This document shows, one piece after another, positions 1 to 5,882 of a DNA stretch of 6,079 nt. The stretch is from Candidatus Aenigmatarchaeota archaeon (GTDB lineage Archaea; Aenigmatarchaeota; Aenigmatarchaeia; QMZP01): the NCBI GenBank assembly GCA_016202725.1, contig JACQOD010000051.1:1-6079 (forward strand). Direction: 5' to 3'. Every line of letters starts with the position of its first letter. The first letter of the stretch is position 1. The notes under the pieces were generated by a model. It was given only the letters and a program-made list of their open reading frames with translations, was not told where the DNA came from and did no database searches. A program made the position numbers and the translations under genes.

Positions 1-2225
1 CCTATCGTGAGTCTCCGGGGAAGGAACCCCAGGTCATCGCCTCCCTCTTCGACACCTACATTGCCGGGCCCACGCGCGCCCTCCAGCAAGAACTGCCCTG
101 GGCCCTGAGCGCGCTGCATGACAATGGGGGAGTCCTGCGGCTGAACAAGCGGTGGGCCATCGTCATCAAAAAGGAGACCCACAACAGCCCCTCCAACGTG
201 GAGCCCTTCGGCGGGGCGGAAACCGGCATCGTAGGGGTCTACCGTGATCCCATGGGGACCGGGATGGGGGCGCGCATCATCGCGGGAATGTACGGTTTCT
301 GCACCGGCTATCCCGGGTATGACGGCGACCTGCGTCCCCGGCTGCACCCGCGCCGCCTGCTGGAGGGCGTCCGCGCCGGAGTGGAGTCCGGGGGGAACAA
401 GAGCGGGGTCCCCACTGTCTACGGCCAAACCTTCTTCGATGACGGCTACATGGGCAAGCCCGCAATCTTCGTGGCGGCCATCGGCCTCCTTCCGATGGAG
501 GTGAACGGCAAACCCGGCTACGTGAACGAGGTCCGGCAGGGCGATCGCATCGTCATGGCGGGCGGGCGCGTCGGCATCGACGGCATCCACGGGGCCACGC
601 AGTCCTCCCTCGAGGGCGGGGAAGGCGTGACCGCCGATCATGTGCAGATCGGCAATCCCTTCACCCAGAAGAAGCTGGCCGATTTCCTGGAGGAGGCCCG
701 GGACCGCGGCCTCTATCGCTGCATCACCGACAACGGCGCCGGCGGCCTGAGCTCCTCGGTGGGAGAGATGGCGCGCAAGGCCGGAGGGTTCGCCATGGAC
801 CTCGCGAAGGTTCCCCTGAAGTACCGCGGCCTCCATCCGTGGCAGATCCTGATCTCGGAATCCCAGGAGCGCATGACCCTGGCGGTCGACCCCGCCGATT
901 ATCCCGCCCTGCAGGAGCTTGCGCAGGTGCACGACGTGGAGATCAGCAATCTGGGCGCGTTCTCCCGTTCCGGGCGCTTCACCGCAACCTATGGGGACAA
1001 GCCGGTTGCCGGCCTGGACATGGAGTTCCTCCACCACGGAACGCCCCGGCTTGCGCTGCAGGCGGAGTGGCTCCCGCCCGAGCAGCGGGGCCTCCGGGAG
1101 CCTGACCTGGCGGAGCCGGGCGACTATGCGGCCCTCCTGCATGCCCTGCTGCGAGACCCCAACGTCGCGAGCAAGGAGTACATCGCCCGGCAGTTCGACC
1201 ATGAGGTCCAGGGGACGAGCGTGATCAAGCCCCTGGTGGGCGTCCGGGGAGACGTGTTCTCCGACGCCGCGGTCATCCGGCCGGTGTTCGAAGACCCTGA
1301 AGGCGTCGCCCTCGCGGCCGCGGTCAATCCCTGGTATGGCATCATCGACACCTATGCCATGGCCGCGCTCGGCATGGACGAGGCCATCCGGCGCGTGGTC
1401 GCTGTGGGGGCCGATCCCGAGCGGATCGCCCTGATGGACAACTTCTGCTGGCCGAGCCCCCTGCCGGGTCCGGATAATCCGGACGCGGCGTACAAGATGG
1501 CGCAGCTTGTCCGGGCCAACCAGGCCCTCCGCGAGTATGCCCTCGCGTTCCGCACGCCCTTCATGTCCGGCAAGGACAGCATGTCCATGGACGGCCCCCT
1601 GGTCGGCAGGGATGGGAGGAAACACCGGATGTCCGCCCTCCCCACGCTGGACATCACCGCCGTCGGCGTTGTTCCGGATGTCCGGGGGTGCGTGACCATG
1701 GACGTGAAGAGGCCCGGAGATGCGGTCTACGTCCTGGGGATCACTAGGGATGAGCTGGGCGGATCCCTCTACTACCGCCATCACGGGGAAACAGGGCTCT
1801 CGGTCCCCGCGGTGGACGCCGGGCAGTCGAAAGCAGTGGTCCGCGCCCTCCACCAGGCCATGCAGGAACGGCTCGTGCGGTCTGCCGCCGGGTGCTATCG
1901 CGGAGGCCTCGGCCTCGCCGCCACGTTCGCCTCCCTCGGGGGCGGCTATGGCGTTGCTGTCGACCTTTCCGCGGTTCCCTGTGCGGGCAGCTACCGGCCT
2001 GATCGGCTGCTGTTCTCGGAATCGGCGGGCAGGTACCTGGTGGCCGTCCCCTCCGCTGCGAAGGACGCTTTCGAGCGCGCCGTGCGGGGAGTGCCCCTCG
2101 GGCTGGTCGGCGAGGTGCGGAAGGACGACTACCTGTCCTTCCGGGACGGCCATGGTTTTTCAACGGGGGCTCCGCTCGCCTCCCTGCGTTCGGCGTGGCA
2201 GGCGCCGTTCGGGAGGCAGCCATGA
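1..2225 (+). CDS. purL: Phosphoribosylformylglycinamidine synthase, synthetase subunit PurL (5'-truncated by window)
   Basis: This is the ATP-dependent synthetase part of FGAM synthase, which turns FGAR plus ammonia from PurQ into FGAM in de novo purine synthesis in the cytoplasm. The frame is open from base 3, so the start lies outside the window; 740 codons are visible. Family motifs run in order: KKETHNSPS (codons 56-64) then EPFGGAETG, GGNKSGVPTVYG, GDRIVMAGGRVG, ITDNGAGGLSSSVGEMA, and in the second half VNPWYGIIDTYAMAALG, FMSGKDSMSM, CYRGGLGLA and FSESAGRYLV, as expected of the two tandem PurM-like halves. ETHNSPS replaces the ETHNHPS of short PurL. From memory this, with the long segment before it, marks the intermediate-length class of about 950-1000 residues, so 200 or more residues, perhaps including a fused PurS-like part, probably lie upstream. 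The TGA stop overlaps the purQ start (ATGA), indicating translational coupling. Function is near certain; subclass is inference. Confidence 0.96.
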   Translation, partial: YRESPGKEPQVIASLFDTYIAGPTRALQQELPWALSALHDNGGVLRLNKRWAIVIKKETHNSPSNVEPFGGAETGIVGVYRDPMGTGMGARIIAGMYGFCTGYPGYDGDLRPRLHPRRLLEGVRAGVESGGNKSGVPTVYGQTFFDDGYMGKPAIFVAAIGLLPMEVNGKPGYVNEVRQGDRIVMAGGRVGIDGIHGATQSSLEGGEGVTADHVQIGNPFTQKKLADFLEEARDRGLYRCITDNGAGGLSSSVGEMARKAGGFAMDLAKVPLKYRGLHPWQILISESQERMTLAVDPADYPALQELAQVHDVEISNLGAFSRSGRFTATYGDKPVAGLDMEFLHHGTPRLALQAEWLPPEQRGLREPDLAEPGDYAALLHALLRDPNVASKEYIARQFDHEVQGTSVIKPLVGVRGDVFSDAAVIRPVFEDPEGVALAAAVNPWYGIIDTYAMAALGMDEAIRRVVAVGADPERIALMDNFCWPSPLPGPDNPDAAYKMAQLVRANQALREYALAFRTPFMSGKDSMSMDGPLVGRDGRKHRMSALPTLDITAVGVVPDVRGCVTMDVKRPGDAVYVLGITRDELGGSLYYRHHGETGLSVPAVDAGQSKAVVRALHQAMQERLVRSAAGCYRGGLGLAATFASLGGGYGVAVDLSAVPCAGSYRPDRLLFSESAGRYLVAVPSAAKDAFERAVRGVPLGLVGEVRKDDYLSFRDGHGFSTGAPLASLRSAWQAPFGRQP
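2212..2216 (+). promoter_or_regulatory. Shine-Dalgarno sequence of purQ
   Basis: GGAGG lies inside the last codons of purL, five bases before the ATG at 2222. It decides the purQ start: an in-frame ATG at 2195 would add nine residues (MAGAVREAA) that do not belong to the family, whereas 2222 gives a protein that begins directly at the first beta strand of the glutaminase fold. Confidence 0.75.
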
Positions 2226-3001
2226 CCGGGGAACCGCGCGCCGCCGTGCTGTACGGATGCGGCCTCAATTGCGACCGGGAAACGGCCTACGCGTTCACGC
2301 TCGCGGGCGCGCGGGCGGAACGGGTCCATGCAAACGCGCTCCTCGCGCATCCGGAGAGGCTCCTGCAGTACGACATCTTCACCATACCGGGAGGCTTCTC
2401 CCATGGGGACAGCCTCGGCGCGGGAAAAGTGTTGGCCATCGATCTCCGCCACCGGCTGGGGGAGGCCCTCCAGGAATTCATCGATGATGGCCGCCCGGTG
2501 CTGGGCATCTGCAACGGCTTCCAGGTCCTTGTCAAGGCGGGGATGATCCCGGATCTGCGCGGAAGCAGGGAGCAGGAGGTGGCCCTCACGTACAACGCCC
2601 AGGGGCGTTTTGAGGATCGTGGGGTCCGCCTGGAAGCCGGACCAGTGGACAGTCTCTTCCTCCCCGGCATCCAGTATCTCGACCTGCCTGTTCGCCATGG
2701 CGAGGGAAATTTTCAGGCTCCACCCGAGATCCTCGGCCTCCTTGAACGGGAGCAGATGGTCGCCCTGCGGTACGTCGGTCCTCACGGCGAGCATGACCCC
2801 TCCTACCCGGCGAATCCCAACGGCTCAGCCCGGGCAATCGCCGGCATTACGAATGCGCGGGGAAATGTCTTCGGGATGATGCCCCACCCGGAGGGCTTCT
2901 GGTCCCGCCAGCAGCATCCGCGCTGGACGCGCGAGGAAGGCCCCGAGGAAGGGGATGGCTTGCTGATCTTCCGCAATGCCGTTGAGTATGCACGCGGCTA
3001 A
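2222..3001 (+). CDS. purQ: Phosphoribosylformylglycinamidine synthase, glutaminase subunit PurQ
   Basis: This class I glutamine amidotransferase hydrolyses glutamine and passes ammonia to PurL for FGAM formation. The 259-residue protein starts MTGEPRAAVLYGCGLNCDRE. PGGFSHGDSLGAGK (56-69) is the family signature. GICNGFQ (95-101) carries the nucleophile Cys97, and MMPHPEG (219-225) supplies His222 and Glu224, so the catalytic triad is complete. LPVRHGEGNF (155-164) and the NPNGS...IAGI...GNVFGMMPHPE stretch are also typical of PurQ. It is somewhat longer than the roughly 225-230 residues of Bacillus-type PurQ, which agrees with pairing to a longer PurL class. It overlaps purL by four bases and is the last gene of that transcript; the next gene converges on it. 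No purS is seen next to it. Confidence 0.97.
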   Translation: MTGEPRAAVLYGCGLNCDRETAYAFTLAGARAERVHANALLAHPERLLQYDIFTIPGGFSHGDSLGAGKVLAIDLRHRLGEALQEFIDDGRPVLGICNGFQVLVKAGMIPDLRGSREQEVALTYNAQGRFEDRGVRLEAGPVDSLFLPGIQYLDLPVRHGEGNFQAPPEILGLLEREQMVALRYVGPHGEHDPSYPANPNGSARAIAGITNARGNVFGMMPHPEGFWSRQQHPRWTREEGPEEGDGLLIFRNAVEYARG

Positions 3002-3127
3002 CGTCAGAGGCGAAAATAATCGTCACTGCCTGCCATGAACCCGCAAGACGCCACGCGCTCGCTAGCTATCGTCCCTGGGTCCCTGCTGGTGTCGAATATT
3101 CTGGCTTCACACGTTAGGCCTTGCCAC

Positions 3128-3135
3128 AAAATAAA
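3128..3135 (-). terminator. Possible T-rich terminator of the thpR-methyltransferase transcript
   Basis: Read on the minus strand this is TTTATTTT, about 125 bases past the methyltransferase stop codon. Archaeal termination commonly relies on T-rich tracts in the non-template strand, with or without a hairpin. It is the only such tract in the convergent gap in this direction. The distance is long and the tract is interrupted by an A, so this is a weak call. Confidence 0.25.
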
Positions 3136-3175
3136 CTGTCCATTTCCCCGGGCTGATGGCGTATCCATTGAGAAT

Positions 3176-3189
3176 GAAGCGAACGCTTC
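3176..3189. repeat. Perfect 6-2-6 inverted repeat in the convergent gap
   Basis: GAAGCG, AA, CGCTTC; as RNA it would fold as a five-pair stem with the four-base loop GAAC (GUUC on the other strand). It is symmetric, so it could act on either converging transcript. No T tract follows it directly, so a terminator role is not shown. Confidence 0.35.
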
Positions 3190-3258
3190 CGGATGCTCAT
3201 GACATCAACCCCTCGTCCGAGATCTTGAACATCGTTCACGTTATTCTGCGGCGACCCC

Positions 3259-4107
3259 TTAGAGCACCTGCACGTCCACGCACACCTTGACCGCGCGGGG
3301 CGCGTAGGGAAGGACGATGCGCCTGCCGGTGAACCGCACCCGCACTCCGGCCCGCCGGGCTTCCCTGGCGATCCGCGCTTCCATCTCCTTGAAGGGAGAT
3401 GCCTCTGGCCCGACGCCGAAACAATGGATGGTCCCCCCCTTCTCGCAGAGGCGGAACGCCTCCTGGATGTATTCCACCGCGGCGGTGCCGAGGGGCATGA
3501 TGACGCGGTCATACGTTTCCCCGCGATGGAAGGCGCGCACGTCCGCGCACACGAACTGCACGCGGTCGTGCACCTTGTTCTTGCGGGCATTGGCCTCCGC
3601 GTAGCGGATGGCCGCGGGATTGGCATCGACGCCCGCCACTACCGCCCCCCGCTTCGCGCAGAGGATGGCGTAGGGACCGACCCCGCAAAAGAGGACGAGC
3701 ACCCGTTCCCCGGGGAGGACCAGGCTGGCCAGGGCCTGGCGGATGGTCGCCTCGCGCGGGTTGAAGAAGGCCTTGCGGACGTCCAGCAGGTAGCTGCAGC
3801 CGTGCTCGCGGTGGACGGTCTCGGTCGGGCCGAGGCCTGACTGCCTGATTTTTGCACGGTCCTGCCAGACCAGCTGGTAGGCCTGCAGGCGGAATTTTCC
3901 CTTGACGGCGCTCTCCTCCCGGAGCATGCACTTCACCTGCGGGCAGGTTGCGATAATGTGCCGCGCGAGCGCTTGCGCCTGCGCGCGCGAGTCCGCCTCC
4001 ACGACCGCCACATCGCCGATGAGGTCGAACGACCTGCGTTTTCCACGAGCAGCGGACTTCTTCACATCCATCTTCACGACCTTCACGCGCTTCTTCGTTT
4101 TCTTCAT
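3259..4107 (-). CDS. Trm5/Tyw2-family SAM-dependent tRNA G37 methyltransferase or aminocarboxypropyl transferase
   Basis: Family members modify position 37 of tRNA: Trm5 makes 1-methylguanosine, Tyw2/Taw2 transfers the aminocarboxypropyl group of SAM in wyosine synthesis. With the start at 4107 the protein has 282 residues. It has a very basic tail (MKKTKKRVKVVKMDVKK), the archaeal D1 motif SFDLIGDVAVVE (26-37), FFNPREATIR (114-123), and a Rossmann core with motif I VLVLFCGVGPYAI (136-148), motif II GVDANPAAI (159-167) and DRVIMPLGTAAVEY (200-213). The last carries MPLG where many Trm5 proteins have an N-x-P motif. Length lies between Taw2 (about 250-280) and Trm5 (about 330), so the exact reaction is open; the family call is firm. 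An ATG at 4113 overlaps the thpR stop (ATGA), but GGAGG sits one base before it and seven before the ATG at 4107, which favours 4107. It is the second gene of the thpR operon. Confidence 0.85.
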   Translation of the reverse strand: MKKTKKRVKVVKMDVKKSAARGKRRSFDLIGDVAVVEADSRAQAQALARHIIATCPQVKCMLREESAVKGKFRLQAYQLVWQDRAKIRQSGLGPTETVHREHGCSYLLDVRKAFFNPREATIRQALASLVLPGERVLVLFCGVGPYAILCAKRGAVVAGVDANPAAIRYAEANARKNKVHDRVQFVCADVRAFHRGETYDRVIMPLGTAAVEYIQEAFRLCEKGGTIHCFGVGPEASPFKEMEARIAREARRAGVRVRFTGRRIVLPYAPRAVKVCVDVQVL

Positions 4108-4109
4108 AT

Positions 4110-4664
4110 TCATCCCTCCAGCCTGAAGGCTGCGACAGCCGCATACCTCGGGCCCCCTCCGGAGAGGGAGCTCTCCTTCAGGACGATCTCCCGCGCCATC
4201 CCGGTCCCCGCCTGCTGGTGCTGAAGGTCGTGCAGTTTCTGCAGGAGGGCCTCCCTGTTCCTCCCCGAGCGGGGCCGCCCCAGGGTGAGATGCACGGCAT
4301 GCGGGAGGTCGTCCTTCCGGAAGCGGTCGAGCTGCGCATCCAGCCGGTTCATGAGGAGCTTGCAGTCGTCCTCTCCCGCACGCATCCCCATCCAGACGAT
4401 GCGCACCTGCCGGGGCGAGCCAAAGAATCCCAGCCCCTCAAGCGAGAAGGGGAAGGCAGGCATGCCCGCCACGGCCGCCTGCACGCCCTCCTTCACCAAG
4501 GCGAGATCGCTCCCCGGGATCTCGCCGAGGAATTTCAGGGTCACATGCAGGTTCTCCGGCCGCGTCCAGGCGGCATCCCCATCCGCTTCCTGCAGCTGCC
4601 GGATCGCGTCCGCCACGCGTTCCCGCAGGGCGGGGTCCAGGTCCAGCGCCACGAAGAGCCGCAT
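4110..4664 (-). CDS. thpR: RNA 2',3'-cyclic phosphodiesterase ThpR (2H superfamily, LigT-like)
   Basis: Members open 2',3'-cyclic phosphate RNA ends to 2'-phosphate and can join tRNA halves through a 2'-5' bond in vitro; they are linked to tRNA processing. The 184-residue protein has the usual family length and opens with MRLFVALDLDPALRERV, the typical first strand. Both catalytic H-x-T motifs are present: HVTL at 40-43 inside NLHVTLKFLGEI, and HLTL at 125-128 inside HAVHLTLGRPR. The frame stays open upstream to 4802, but the start at 4664 is fixed by homology and by a TATA box centred 26 bases before it, which implies a leaderless mRNA. Its TGA stop overlaps an ATG of the methyltransferase gene, so the two genes are cotranscribed and probably coupled. 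Archaeal thpR genes often sit beside other tRNA-processing genes, which fits here. Confidence 0.95.
   Translation of the reverse strand: MRLFVALDLDPALRERVADAIRQLQEADGDAAWTRPENLHVTLKFLGEIPGSDLALVKEGVQAAVAGMPAFPFSLEGLGFFGSPRQVRIVWMGMRAGEDDCKLLMNRLDAQLDRFRKDDLPHAVHLTLGRPRSGRNREALLQKLHDLQHQQAGTGMAREIVLKESSLSGGGPRYAAVAAFRLEG
4115..4119 (-). promoter_or_regulatory. Shine-Dalgarno sequence deciding the methyltransferase start
   Basis: GGAGG on the minus strand lies within the last codons of thpR. Its spacing is one base to the ATG at 4113, which is too close, and seven bases to the ATG at 4107, which is ideal. The true start is therefore probably 4107, giving a protein two residues shorter. Confidence 0.65.
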
Positions 4665-4686
4665 ACCTGTTCTTCGCCCCTTCCAG

Positions 4687-4693
4687 ATATAAA
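4687..4693 (-). promoter_or_regulatory. TATA box of the thpR operon promoter
   Basis: TTTATAT on the minus strand stands out in a GC-rich stretch. Its centre is 26 bases before the thpR ATG, the usual archaeal TATA-to-start distance, so transcription should begin at or within a base or two of the start codon and give a leaderless message. A perfect dyad lies immediately upstream (4694-4714), over the position where the BRE element is expected. Confidence 0.65.
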
Positions 4694-4714
4694 GCTGCGC
4701 AGGGATCGCGCAGC
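4694..4714. repeat. Perfect 7-7-7 inverted repeat next to the thpR TATA box, candidate operator
   Basis: GCTGCGC, seven bases, GCGCAGC. It directly touches the TATA box and covers the BRE site of the minus-strand promoter. Its position and symmetry suit a dimeric repressor or activator that would interfere with or help TFB/TBP binding. A transcribed hairpin is unlikely to matter for thpR, because the dyad lies upstream of the predicted start site. The regulatory role is inference. Confidence 0.45.
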
Positions 4715-4744
4715 ATGGGTAGCGAAGCTCGCTCGCCCCGCCAC

Positions 4745-4776
4745 CGCGTGAAGGATGTGAAGATCCGCGTGAAGAT
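4745..4776. repeat. Short direct repeats GTGAAG(G)AT in the divergent promoter region
   Basis: CGCGTGAAG occurs at 4745-4753 (followed by GAT) and again at 4766-4774 (followed by AT), 21 bases apart, which is two helical turns. A third, shorter copy GTGAAGAT lies between them at 4757-4764. The cluster sits 30 to 60 bases upstream of the TATA box of the ATPase gene. It could be an activator or autoregulatory binding array, or chance. Confidence 0.35.
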
Positions 4777-4804
4777 AAACCAGTAGCATCCGACGAGCGC
4801 AAGG

Positions 4805-4812
4805 TTTTTAAA
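4805..4812 (+). promoter_or_regulatory. TATA box of the AAA+ ATPase gene promoter
   Basis: TTTTTAAA, centred near 4809 and preceded by the purine-rich GCAAGG as a possible BRE, lies about 40 bases before the ATG. Transcription would be expected to begin near 4835, leaving a leader of about a dozen bases. AGGG at 4837-4840, seven bases before the ATG, may be a weak ribosome binding site. Confidence 0.6.
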
Positions 4813-4847
4813 TCCTCACTTCACGTCTGTACCTACAGGGATCGGGC

Positions 4848-5882
4848 ATGGAGATTCACGAGTTCGGCTGGCAGGCGAATCCCTTCAGTTACCGCATTCT
4901 TCCCGAGCTCTTCGTCGGCTACGCGGACGAAGTCCGCTCCGTGCTCAATGGGATCCGGTCAGGGGACAAATTCATCCTGCTGCTGGGCCCCACGGGCGCA
5001 GGGAAGACCACCCTCTTGCAGCACATCCAGGCCCAGCTCCAGGGCAGGGTCCTCTACATCCCCAAGCCCCCGACGAATCCCGCGGACTGGGTCACCATCT
5101 TCCACCCCCTGCTTCGCAGCAGGCTCCCCTTCCGGGGCAACGGCGCGGACATCTACACCCTGCACGACAAGCTGAACCAGAAGCTTCGGGGCAAGCCCTG
5201 CCTGCTCTTCGTCGACGAATGCCACGAGGCCTCCATGGAAAGCCTGGAGTGGATCCGCACCCTCACCGACCAGGTGGGCCCCCTGACCCTGGTGATGGCC
5301 GGCCTGCCCATCTTCGAGAACGTCCTCAGGGACCGTCTGGAAACCTTCCTCCGCCGCTTCTCGGTCCGGATCGACCTCAACTCCCTCTCCCCCGCGGAAA
5401 CCAGGGAGCTGGTGAAGCGGCGCATCGAATCCGTGGGCGGGGACGACATCAGGCCCTTCACCGCGGCCACCCTCGAGCGCATCCACGACCAAACAGGGGG
5501 ATTCCCCCGCGACGTCCTCAAGGTCTGCAACGAGCTCGCCCAGCAGGCGCTTGCCCGCGGCCTGACCACCGTGGACGCGGACTTCCTGAAGGAAGCTTCC
5601 ATCCCGGCGCGGGTCTCGATGGACGCCCTCGAGGCCCTGCCCTCGCGGCAGCGGCTGATCGTGGACACGCTTGCCGCCCACGGCGACCTCACCCCCACCG
5701 AGCTCGTGGAGAAAGTCCAGGCCAAGGGCCACTACAAAGGGGATACGGATACGGCCATCCGCTCGGTGAACAACCTCCTCCGCAGGCTGATGACGGACGG
5801 GATCGTGGAGCGCAAGAAGCTCGGCAAGGCCTACAAATATCGCTTGGCCCCCCGCTACCAGACCCTGCTCGTCCAGGCGTGA
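4848..5882 (+). CDS. AAA+ ATPase with C-terminal winged-helix domain (Cdc6/ExeA-like), function unknown
   Basis: This is a soluble 344-residue protein. After the opening FGWQANPFSYRI and LFVGYADEV come Walker A GPTGAGKTT (47-55), Walker B LLFVDE (119-124, Asp123 and Glu124), a sensor-1 strand TLVMAGLP (147-154), FLRRF (167-171) with candidate arginine-finger residues, and a sensor-2 region GGFPRDVLKVC (217-227, Arg221). A winged helix occupies about 265-335. The layout matches Orc1/Cdc6-like initiators and the ExeA/TniB group (AGLP resembles the AGQP of ExeA). The phrasing YIPKPP, DECHEAS, EWIRTLTDQ recalls an uncharacterised ATPase family that I associate with DPANN archaea. It should bind ATP and probably DNA; the target is unknown. 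It lacks the obvious extended initiator features I would want before calling it Orc1. It is transcribed alone, divergently from thpR, from its own TATA box. There is no signal peptide or membrane segment. Confidence 0.85.
   Translation: MEIHEFGWQANPFSYRILPELFVGYADEVRSVLNGIRSGDKFILLLGPTGAGKTTLLQHIQAQLQGRVLYIPKPPTNPADWVTIFHPLLRSRLPFRGNGADIYTLHDKLNQKLRGKPCLLFVDECHEASMESLEWIRTLTDQVGPLTLVMAGLPIFENVLRDRLETFLRRFSVRIDLNSLSPAETRELVKRRIESVGGDDIRPFTAATLERIHDQTGGFPRDVLKVCNELAQQALARGLTTVDADFLKEASIPARVSMDALEALPSRQRLIVDTLAAHGDLTPTELVEKVQAKGHYKGDTDTAIRSVNNLLRRLMTDGIVERKKLGKAYKYRLAPRYQTLLVQA

Larger units (their letters stand above)
3002..3258. other. Convergent intergenic region between purQ and the methyltransferase gene
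   Basis: These 257 bases separate two genes that point at each other, and they are visibly less GC-rich than the flanking genes. I see no convincing coding region: the minus-strand frame with about 28 codons after an internal ATG near 3200 has no recognisable sequence. There is no tRNA T-arm on either strand. The region contains short dyads at 3176-3189 and 3226-3238 and an A/T tract at 3128-3135, listed separately or under findings, which could serve transcription termination. Confidence 0.6.

Noticed and set aside
3071..3086. Tandem GTCCCTGG/GTCCCTGC in the convergent gap
   Set aside because: Two imperfect eight-base copies are within chance expectation and have no further context.
3424..3840. 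Long plus-strand open frame opposite the methyltransferase gene
   Set aside because: It is a shadow frame in GC-rich DNA; the minus-strand product carries all the family motifs.
4701..4765. tRNA-like stretch resembling a D-arm (GCGCAGCATGGGTAGCG) in the divergent promoter region
   Set aside because: The anticodon stem does not pair, and no GGTTCRA T-arm or matching acceptor strand follows. The similarity is explained by the dyad at 4694-4714 and a short AGCGA/TCGCT palindrome.
4665..4802. N-terminal extension of ThpR by 46 residues in an open frame
   Set aside because: It would translate the dyad and the TATA box, it resembles no ThpR N-terminus, and MRLFVALDLD is the normal family start.
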